This document shows positions 6,306-12,037 of a stretch of 12,037 bases of DNA, piece after piece. Both the position numbers and the translations under genes were made by a program. Within the stretch, counting starts at the first letter, position 1, and every line of letters starts with the position of its first letter. Under the pieces are notes generated by a model. That model was not told the origin of the DNA, made no database searches, and saw only the letters and a list, made by a program, of their open reading frames with translations. The DNA comes from an uncultured bacterium (GTDB lineage: Bacteria; Actinomycetota; Coriobacteriia; Coriobacteriales; Eggerthellaceae), in contig CAJMOJ010000057.1 of assembly GCA_905215035.1 (NCBI GenBank), forward strand, positions 1 to 12,037, written 5' to 3'.

Positions 6306-7724
6306 TTAAGCCTCATATTTCTCAGTCAATGCAGCGACCAACTCTGCACCAATTGTCGTAACGTCACCTGCACCCATTGTAATCAAGAGGTCTCCACTTG
6401 TAAGCAACTCAGCTAACGTAGGAACGACTTCGAGACGGCGTGGAATGTAAGAAAGAGCCTCTTTGTTTGGATATCCCTCTTGTACTGGCTCCATAAACGT
6501 TGCTCCGGTAACACCAGGCACTGGTGTCTCCCCGGCCGAATAAACGTCCATAAAGGTAACCGCATCTGCATCATTGAATGCTTGTGAAAACTCTTTACGT
6601 AAGACCTGCGTAAAAAGAGCAATGCGTGAATAGCGATGGGGCTGAAACAAAACATGGACACGTTTAAAATCAAGCGCCTTAGCAGCCCTGATTGTAGCAG
6701 CAATCTCGGTAGGATGATGAGCATAATCATCCACAATCGTAATACCGTGTACTTCTCCCACTTTGTCAAAACGACGACGCACGCCTGCAAACGTGGTAAG
6801 AGCCTCAGCTGCCTTTTGCGCATCTACACCCTGTGTCCATAAAAGCGTCAAAACACCCGCAGCATTAAGCGCGTTATGGATGCCAGGATTTTGCGGAAGA
6901 GAACAAGCAAGATGTTCGCCATCAGGCAAAGTAACTGAGAAAAACGAAGTGATTCCTTCTGTACGATAATGCTCTACTTTTACATCGCAATCATCACTTC
7001 TACCATAGGTTATTACCTGCTTACCTGTCTTATGAGCAAGTTCAACGAGTGGTTTATCATCTCCGCAAACCACGCAATATCCCTCATCGGGAACAGATGA
7101 CATAAAGTCAAAAAAGAGTGAATAAATCTCTGATAAATCCGCATAATGATCTAAATGATCTGCCTCAATATTGGTAATTAAAACCGAAGCAGGATCAAGG
7201 TAGGTAAATGATTTATCCGACTCATCCGCCTCTACGACATAGTAGTCGCCAAAACCAGAATGCGCATTCGATCCATAAGCACGTACGATGCCACCTATTA
7301 AAAACGTTGGATCATAATCCAGCGCATCAAGCGTGAAGGCTGCCATAGATGATGAAGTGGTTTTGCCATGAGTTCCTGCAACGGCTAGCGTCTTTTTTCC
7401 TACCCCAAGCGCAGCAAGCATTTTTGCACGATGCCAAATAGGAAGTTCTTTGCGTTTAGCTTCTACAAGCTCGGGATTGGCGTCAAGAATTGCCGTAGAG
7501 ACAACAACAACATCTATATCATCGGTAATATGACTTGCATCTTGCCCAATGTAGACGGTAACACCTGCATCAACAAGTTGTTGAGTATAGCGACTTTCAC
7601 GCAGGTCAGATCCGCTTACTCGGATACCCTGTTCGGCAGCGACCCGAGCAATCCCAGACATACCAACGCCACCAACACCAATAAAGTGGATGCGCTTTGG
7701 TGTTTGTGATGCTACTTCGTTCAT
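6306..7724 (-). CDS. murC: UDP-N-acetylmuramate--L-alanine ligase MurC
   Basis: ATP-dependent cytoplasmic ligase that adds L-Ala to UDP-MurNAc, the first stem-peptide residue. All three Mur-ligase domains are visible. The N-terminal UDP-binding Rossmann fold has HFIGVGGVGMSGIARV (13-28). The central ATPase has the P-loop AGTHGKTTSSSM (116-127), EADESDKSF (165-173) and TNIEADHLDHY (184-194). The C-terminal domain starts near 315 with GVRRRFD, then VDDYAHHPTEI (331-341) and FQPHRYSR (360-367). At 472 residues it is full length. Start: ATG 7724 forms an ATGA overlap with the murG stop, with AGAGGAG at 7733-7739, 9 nt upstream. This gives tight translational coupling to murG. MurB, next downstream, makes its substrate. 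Confidence 0.98.
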   Translation of the reverse strand: MNEVASQTPKRIHFIGVGGVGMSGIARVAAEQGIRVSGSDLRESRYTQQLVDAGVTVYIGQDASHITDDIDVVVVSTAILDANPELVEAKRKELPIWHRAKMLAALGVGKKTLAVAGTHGKTTSSSMAAFTLDALDYDPTFLIGGIVRAYGSNAHSGFGDYYVVEADESDKSFTYLDPASVLITNIEADHLDHYADLSEIYSLFFDFMSSVPDEGYCVVCGDDKPLVELAHKTGKQVITYGRSDDCDVKVEHYRTEGITSFFSVTLPDGEHLACSLPQNPGIHNALNAAGVLTLLWTQGVDAQKAAEALTTFAGVRRRFDKVGEVHGITIVDDYAHHPTEIAATIRAAKALDFKRVHVLFQPHRYSRIALFTQVLRKEFSQAFNDADAVTFMDVYSAGETPVPGVTGATFMEPVQEGYPNKEALSYIPRRLEVVPTLAELLTSGDLLITMGAGDVTTIGAELVAALTEKYEA

Positions 7725-8938
7725 GCACGCGTCTCCTCTTGTATGTCGCCCTGTGTGGTGTCTGCATCCTCACTTATTTCTGTATCTGCAAGCTCTTTAA
7801 AACGCTCAGGATAGAGTTCTTCTTCTGTTACTTCGAGATGATGCTCTCTGATTGTTTCAATCACAAGATCAGCCAGTTTAACTGCGGCATTCTCGGTCTC
7901 AAATGTTGCAGCTGCTTCACGCATAGCAGCACGCACCTCAGGCTCAACAATTAAAGAGAAGAATCTGAGTTTAAATTCATTAGTATCCAGATTCTCATCA
8001 TCAACAATATAAGCTGCGCCGCGATCAACATAAGCTTCTGCATTGCGCGTTTGATGATCAGCAGTCGCATGAGGATAAGGGACCAAAAGTGCTGGAATAC
8101 GACGAGCGGAAATCTCAGCAAGAGACGTTGCTCCCGCACGAGACACAACCGCATCAGCCGCCGCCATAGTCTCGGCCATCTTATCTTGATAACCCATAAC
8201 AATCCAGCGTTTAGCCTCTTCTTCGGTCAGATTAAGCGACTCCACAACTGAATCATATTCTTTTGGACCCGTAATGTGGACAATATATACATTAGGAAGC
8301 TGCATGATTTCATCTTTCAATGCAACGACCGCCTCATTAAGATGGCGTGCACCGAGCGATCCACCAAAAACAAGCACTACAATGGCGTTGTCAGGAATAC
8401 CTAACATAGCGCGTCCTTCTCCACGAGTTGCCTCAAAGAAGTCGCTTCGCACAGGATTTCCTGTAACGGTAATTAGCTCTTGATATTTCACATCAGCGCC
8501 TGCTTCGGGATACGTTAAAGCAATGGCATGCGCTTGACTAGAAAGATATTTATTAGCCATACCCATAACTGAGTTTTGTTCGTGAATCACCACCGGCACA
8601 TTTGATGCCTTTGCAGCACGCGCTACAGGCAAGCACACATAGCCACCAAATGCAACAACACCATATGGTTTTACCTGCATAAGCCATTTGGTTACTTCTG
8701 CCGTTGAACGCATGATTTTGCGCGTTGATTTAATAAGCGAACTAACCTTAGCACGGTCAAATCCCTCTGCCTCAAAACCTTTATACTCATATCCTGCTTC
8801 AGGAACCAAGCGTGACTCTAAGCCATCAGGTGTTCCAGCAAATACTATCTCATGACCGCGTTTTGTTAATTCTTCTGCAAGAGCTAAAGCGGGATTTATG
8901 TGTCCTGCTGTTCCCCCACCTGATAAAACTATACGCAT
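7721..8938 (-). CDS. murG: MurG, lipid II synthase, with acidic C-terminal extension
   Basis: Peripheral membrane glycosyltransferase (GT28) that transfers GlcNAc from UDP-GlcNAc to lipid I, giving lipid II on the inner membrane face. Signature elements: the first glycine loop SGGGTAGHINPALAL (6-20); HEQNSVMGMANKYLS (119-133); the second glycine loop FGGSLGARHLNEA (191-203); the donor-binding region HITGPKEYD (221-229); the SRAGATSLAEI segment (266-276); and PYPHATADHQTRNA (287-300). The usual GGYVSGP is here GGYVCLP (98-104), a small deviation. The enzyme core ends around residue 364. Residues 365-405 are an extra tail with about fifteen acidic residues, longer than in typical MurG of 355-370 residues. 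Start: ATG 8938 with a perfect AAGGAG 6 nt upstream. It lies 18 bp after ftsW and overlaps murC by 4 bp. Confidence 0.97.
   Translation of the reverse strand: MRIVLSGGGTAGHINPALALAEELTKRGHEIVFAGTPDGLESRLVPEAGYEYKGFEAEGFDRAKVSSLIKSTRKIMRSTAEVTKWLMQVKPYGVVAFGGYVCLPVARAAKASNVPVVIHEQNSVMGMANKYLSSQAHAIALTYPEAGADVKYQELITVTGNPVRSDFFEATRGEGRAMLGIPDNAIVVLVFGGSLGARHLNEAVVALKDEIMQLPNVYIVHITGPKEYDSVVESLNLTEEEAKRWIVMGYQDKMAETMAAADAVVSRAGATSLAEISARRIPALLVPYPHATADHQTRNAEAYVDRGAAYIVDDENLDTNEFKLRFFSLIVEPEVRAAMREAAATFETENAAVKLADLVIETIREHHLEVTEEELYPERFKELADTEISEDADTTQGDIQEETRA
7733..7739 (-). promoter_or_regulatory. Ribosome binding site of murC inside murG
   Basis: AGAGGAG on the minus strand lies within the last codons of murG, 8 nt before the murC ATG. 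It fixes the murC start at the ATGA overlap rather than at a later methionine. Confidence 0.65.
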
Positions 8939-8944
8939 GCGTCT

Positions 8945-8950
8945 CTCCTT
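8945..8950 (-). promoter_or_regulatory. Ribosome binding site of murG
   Basis: Perfect AAGGAG on the minus strand with 6-nt spacing to ATG 8938, in the short ftsW-murG gap. It is the best-placed Shine-Dalgarno in the mur half of the cluster and suggests murG is initiated independently rather than only by coupling. Confidence 0.65.
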
Positions 8951-8956
8951 ACCCTT

Positions 8957-10336
8957 CTAATAACGTCGTCGTTGACGAGGATTAGATCGCTGCGGCGCCA
9001 CTGATACACGAGTGTGCGTTTGCACGCCACGTACTCCCTGATTACTTCCTTGGCGCGATCCTTCCCGAAACGATGGAGCCACACCTGAATTGACATGACG
9101 AGGCATATCAGCACTTGATACATGCGATACCACATGAAGCCTATCACGACGCTCTTGCGAGTTGCTTTTCTTTTGCGAACTAAATGCAATTGACAATATT
9201 ATCCCAACCATGAGACAAGAGGAAATCATTGATGATCCACCTGAGGAGATAAAGGGTAATGGTTTTCCCGTTAGAGGCATAATGCCCGTCACGCACGCCA
9301 TATTCAAAAATGCTTGGAATACCAGCATGATTGCAAGTGTTGCAGCGGTAATCGCACCTTGCCTAGATTGCGCATTAAGTGCAATCAGAATAGACCCATA
9401 CAAAAAAACAAGAAATAAAAAAATTACGCCAACGGTGCCAACAAGCCCCATTTCCTCACCAATGATAGCAAAGATAAAGTCCGTTTCCGCCTCAGGCAAG
9501 TAATCCATCTTTTCAAACGAATTCCCAATGCCGGTTCCAAATATACCGCCAGCACCGAGCGCCAAAAAGGAATGGATCAACTGATAACCACTCCCATTAG
9601 GATCCGACCAAGGATCAAGAAAAATCATGCGGTCAGAACGATACCCTTTACTAACAATAGCAATGATGCCAACAATGGCGCTCGCAATAAAAACAATAAG
9701 AATGGTCTTGCCATCAACACCAACCAGCCACATTACAGCCACAATTGCAACAAAGCAAATTGCCGTTGTTCCCATATCGGATTGCAGCACCAGGATCATC
9801 AAAAGCGGTAATGCAATATAGAGTAGCACGCGCAAAAAGAAATCCATTCCCTCCAGTTCTTTTTGTACGTATCTCATACTTAAGGAAACCGCAATCAACA
9901 CCAAAGCAATTTTCATAAACTCAGCAGGCTGAATGCTTATGGGGCCCAAAAAAAGCCAGCGCTTAGCACCGAGGCCTACGGTACCCATAAGCGCAGTAAG
10001 CACCATGCCAATCATGCAGGCTATCCAAAAGCCTGTAACAAATCCCCCAAAAAGCTTTGATTCGTCAAAATAATATATGAAAGCTGCTGCACCACAAATT
10101 CCTACACCAGCAAAAATAGCCTGCTTAATGGCTTCACTTGCTGCATCCCCCTTTTCAACAAAAAAGACAATAGAAGAAGAGGAGTACACCATAACAAGCC
10201 CGATAACAATCAAGGCAAGAACAGAACCCGCTACCATAATAATTGGTGCCAAAGGATGATTAAGAAAAAGGCGAAGTACTGAATATGAGCGGGGCGCTTG
10301 GGTGCGTTTGGATTGTGTTTGCGATCCCGTAGTCAT
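8957..10336 (-). CDS. ftsW: FtsW, septal SEDS peptidoglycan glycosyltransferase
   Basis: Multi-pass SEDS-family polymerase that builds septal glycan strands from lipid II together with a class B PBP (FtsI). About ten membrane segments can be placed, roughly at 29-50, 71-90, 97-118, 133-152, 168-187, 189-206, 208-228, 298-320, 328-350 and 366-387. Conserved motifs: SIQPAEFMK (134-142), DPWSDPNGSGYQ (241-252), and GTGIGNSFEKMDYLPEAETDFIFA (267-290, read in parts), in which D286 aligns with the essential SEDS aspartate (E. coli FtsW D297). Also GEEMGLVG (293-300) and TGKPLPFISSGGSS (356-369). After the last segment is a 72-residue basic, Arg/Ser/Gln-rich cytoplasmic tail (388-459) ending RQRRRY. 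Its position between murD and murG identifies FtsW rather than RodA. Start: ATG 10336, 11 bp after murD. The GAGAGGAG upstream is about 16 nt away, unusually far, so coupling to murD is likely. Confidence 0.96.
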   Translation of the reverse strand: MTTGSQTQSKRTQAPRSYSVLRLFLNHPLAPIIMVAGSVLALIVIGLVMVYSSSSIVFFVEKGDAASEAIKQAIFAGVGICGAAAFIYYFDESKLFGGFVTGFWIACMIGMVLTALMGTVGLGAKRWLFLGPISIQPAEFMKIALVLIAVSLSMRYVQKELEGMDFFLRVLLYIALPLLMILVLQSDMGTTAICFVAIVAVMWLVGVDGKTILIVFIASAIVGIIAIVSKGYRSDRMIFLDPWSDPNGSGYQLIHSFLALGAGGIFGTGIGNSFEKMDYLPEAETDFIFAIIGEEMGLVGTVGVIFLFLVFLYGSILIALNAQSRQGAITAATLAIMLVFQAFLNMACVTGIMPLTGKPLPFISSGGSSMISSCLMVGIILSIAFSSQKKSNSQERRDRLHVVSHVSSADMPRHVNSGVAPSFREGSRQGSNQGVRGVQTHTRVSVAPQRSNPRQRRRY

Positions 10337-10347
10337 AAGCTTATACG

Positions 10348-11844
10348 CTACGCTCCTCTCGTTTTCCTGCGTTGCGCAACCATATCTTTGAATACCTTAC
10401 CGCGTTCTTGATAACAGCTAAATTCATCAAACGAAGCACATGCAGGCGACAAAATGACAATATCCCCCGCCTCGGCCTTAGAAAGCGCTGCATCGAGCGC
10501 ATCTTCTAAGTGGTCGGCTTGCACATGAGGAAGTGCGCTCTTTGCGAATGCTCCAAAAAAGCGATCTCCTGCCTCACCAAAGCACACAACCCCTTTAGTA
10601 TGTTTCTCCGATTGAGCAACCAACTCAGAGAGGTCAGTGCCCTTATCGTCACCACCCAAAAGTACCCAAGGTCGTTCGTTTCCAAAAGCGGCAAGTGCCT
10701 TTAAGGTTGCATCAACATTAGTTGCCTTTGAGTCGTTATAACAAGAGACACCCTCGATTGTGCCACAGGGCTCAATGCGATGTTCAAGCGGCGCAAAGGT
10801 TGCCAAACCGGTACGGACCCCATCGACATTATCAATAAGCCCCAACACCGCAGAAGCTGCTGCTAGCGCATTTGACACATTATGTTCACCTTTGATAAGA
10901 AGATCCCCCGCCTCAATAAGGCGGTGAATATTCCCATCCAAATCCACACGCAGAACACCGTTATCAAGAAAGGCAGCATTATCCGAGCCGCAGGCATCAT
11001 GCATTGAATAGGCAATGCCCTGAGAACAGCCAAGCGGAATATAGTCAAAACCACGCTCAGCTTCAGGACGGGCTTTGATTTCTTTGGTTAGCCCCCGCAC
11101 AATATCATTCGTTGCATCCAAAATCACCAGCTTCTGAGCATTGGCATACACCTTCTGTTTTGCTGCAATATAAGCTTCCATACTTTTATGCCATGCAAGA
11201 TGGTCAGGTGTAATATTTAAGAGCACAGAAACGTCAGGAGCAAAATCAATCGTTGAAGCAAGCTGATACGATGAAACCTCAGCGACATAGTATTCAGTAT
11301 CACCCGCACGCACTGCTTCAAGACAGGTATCGCCAATATTACCTACGGCTTGAGCACGCTTTCCACACGCACGCAACAAATGAGCGGTTAGTGCCGTTGT
11401 TGTTGTTTTGCCGTTCGTTCCTGTAATGGCAATCCATACCGCATTCGCATCTGATTCGCGCCAAGCAAACTCTACTTCGCTTACCACTTCCTTGCTTGCT
11501 CTTACACCCGCTTGATAAAACTCAGAAAACTGAGAAATGCCAGGACTTACAATGCAAAGATCAAATGCTTTATCACAAGCATTAGACGATTGAGCGAAGT
11601 CATTCAAGGCGTCTTCGCCATACACAACACGCGCGCCGCGCTCAATAAGACTTTGAGCGAAGTCATCTGTTTGAGAGTTAGGCTTGCCCGCTGCAACATA
11701 CACCGATGACACGCGCGACCCTAACAAATCGACACAATACTCAGCAGCAATTCGTCCTGATTTTCCCAATCCTAAGACACAGATGCGCCCCAGAGTTTGA
11801 GGCGCTTGTTTTTTTTCTGGATCATATACAGACATAGTAGGCAT
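10348..11844 (-). CDS. murD: UDP-N-acetylmuramoyl-L-alanine--D-glutamate ligase MurD
   Basis: Cytoplasmic ATP-dependent ligase that adds D-Glu to UDP-MurNAc-L-Ala. From the chosen start it has 498 residues, somewhat longer than the usual 440-460. Motifs: N-terminal RICVLGLGKSGRIAAEY (20-36); P-loop TGTNGKTTTT (141-150); EVSSYQL (189-195); ITPDHLAWHKSMEAYIAAK (211-229), whose final lysine aligns with the carbamylated lysine of MurD; GEHNVSNALAA (319-329); HRIE (355-358); NDSKATN (370-376); LLGGDDKGTD (395-404); and LSPACASFDEF (465-475). Three starts are possible: GTG 11853 (a GTGA overlap with the mraY stop), ATG 11844 and ATG 11835. I chose 11844, with AGGG 11 nt upstream. A longer open frame reaching 11919 would run deep into mraY, and its extra residues are not MurD-like. 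The gap to ftsW is 11 bp. Confidence 0.95.
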   Translation of the reverse strand: MPTMSVYDPEKKQAPQTLGRICVLGLGKSGRIAAEYCVDLLGSRVSSVYVAAGKPNSQTDDFAQSLIERGARVVYGEDALNDFAQSSNACDKAFDLCIVSPGISQFSEFYQAGVRASKEVVSEVEFAWRESDANAVWIAITGTNGKTTTTALTAHLLRACGKRAQAVGNIGDTCLEAVRAGDTEYYVAEVSSYQLASTIDFAPDVSVLLNITPDHLAWHKSMEAYIAAKQKVYANAQKLVILDATNDIVRGLTKEIKARPEAERGFDYIPLGCSQGIAYSMHDACGSDNAAFLDNGVLRVDLDGNIHRLIEAGDLLIKGEHNVSNALAAASAVLGLIDNVDGVRTGLATFAPLEHRIEPCGTIEGVSCYNDSKATNVDATLKALAAFGNERPWVLLGGDDKGTDLSELVAQSEKHTKGVVCFGEAGDRFFGAFAKSALPHVQADHLEDALDAALSKAEAGDIVILSPACASFDEFSCYQERGKVFKDMVAQRRKTRGA

Positions 11845-11849
11845 ATAAC

Positions 11850-12037
11850 TCACAACCCTAATGTTTGTGCAAAGAAGATACAAAAGCCGATGGCGGCAAG
11901 TACGCCTGAAATGATCCAAAAACGTACTACTACCTTAACTTCACTCCATCCCTTCTTTTCAAAATGGTGATGGAGTGGTGCCATTAAAAATATGCGCTTA
12001 TGCGTGCGCTTGTAATAAAAAACCTGGATCATAACAG
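11850..12037 (-). CDS. mraY: MraY, phospho-MurNAc-pentapeptide translocase (partial, C-terminus only)
   Basis: Integral membrane enzyme that transfers phospho-MurNAc-pentapeptide to undecaprenyl phosphate to form lipid I. Only the last 62 codons are in the window, following two bases of a split codon. They carry the diagnostic segment IQVFYYKRTHKRIFLMAPLHHHFE (read in parts), including the HHH motif (MAPLHHHFE) implicated in substrate and inhibitor binding. GWSEVKVVVRFWI and a final membrane helix (about IISGVLAAIGFCIFFAQTL) follow, with TGA at 11852-11850. The order mraY then murD is standard for dcw clusters. The reading frame is intact; the rest of the gene lies beyond the window edge. Confidence 0.96.
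   Translation of the reverse strand, partial: VMIQVFYYKRTHKRIFLMAPLHHHFEKKGWSEVKVVVRFWIISGVLAAIGFCIFFAQTLGL

Noticed and set aside
6413..6823. 136-residue minus-strand open frame inside murC in another frame
   Set aside because: It overlaps the C-terminal domain of MurC, which has all its motifs in the main frame; the alternate translation is Leu/Arg-rich noise.
9162..9503. 113-residue plus-strand open frame antisense to ftsW
   Set aside because: A shadow of the highly conserved SEDS motifs on the other strand; no independent evidence.
11845..11919. Upstream extension of murD into mraY
   Set aside because: The frame stays open to an ATG at 11919, but the added 25 residues lie inside the conserved MraY C-terminus and are unlike any MurD start.
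1..12037. Mobile element, prophage, CRISPR, toxin-antitoxin or foreign island
   Set aside because: All twelve genes are housekeeping dcw genes in a conserved order on one strand, with no integrase, transposase, tRNA or long terminal repeats, and no compositional break visible by eye.

Overview
The window is one continuous stretch of a division and cell wall (dcw) cluster. All twelve genes lie on the minus strand, so transcription runs from position 12037 towards position 1. In transcription order they are mraY (3' end only), murD, ftsW, murG, murC, murB, ftsQ, ftsZ, pgeF (yfiH), yggS, sepF and yggT (5' part only). Coding density is very high. The longest non-coding stretches are 122 bp (ftsQ-ftsZ) and 118 bp (yggS-sepF), and no gap exceeds 300 bp. 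I see no tRNA, rRNA, CRISPR array, transposase, integrase or phage gene, and no convincing intrinsic terminator.

Organism (inference): the order ftsW-murG-murC-ftsQ-ftsZ-pgeF-yggS-sepF-yggT, with no ftsA between ftsQ and ftsZ and with sepF present, is the arrangement of monoderm Actinobacteria. By eye the base composition is moderate to AT-leaning (roughly mid-40s % GC), which is low for that phylum. With murB between murC and ftsQ, this points to the Coriobacteriia, perhaps an Atopobium/Lancefieldella/Olsenella-like anaerobe. The genus is not proven by anything here.

Positions 12037-6306 hold lipid-linked precursor synthesis. MraY makes lipid I, MurD adds D-Glu, FtsW polymerises glycan at the septum, MurG makes lipid II and MurC adds L-Ala. 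MurB (6297-5365) makes the UDP-MurNAc that MurC uses. FtsQ (5414-4182) is the divisome membrane connector; its start overlaps murB by 50 bp. Gaps in this half are 18 bp or less, or the genes overlap, so it looks like one translationally coupled operon.

The 122 bp ahead of ftsZ carries a near-consensus sigma-70-type promoter (TTGAAA-N16-TACAAT), a pair of near-identical direct repeats bracketing its -35, and a 10-bp perfect palindrome. ftsZ and the downstream genes can therefore probably be transcribed independently of the mur genes. ftsZ is followed by pgeF (peptidoglycan editing), yggS (PLP homeostasis), sepF (FtsZ membrane anchor, the likely substitute for FtsA) and yggT (small membrane protein).

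The gene content is ordinary and I found no unknown system. The points most worth a second look are the ftsZ promoter/operator-like region, the unusually long Tyr/Asp-rich SepF, and the long oppositely charged disordered tails on FtsW and FtsQ (basic) and MurG and SepF (acidic).
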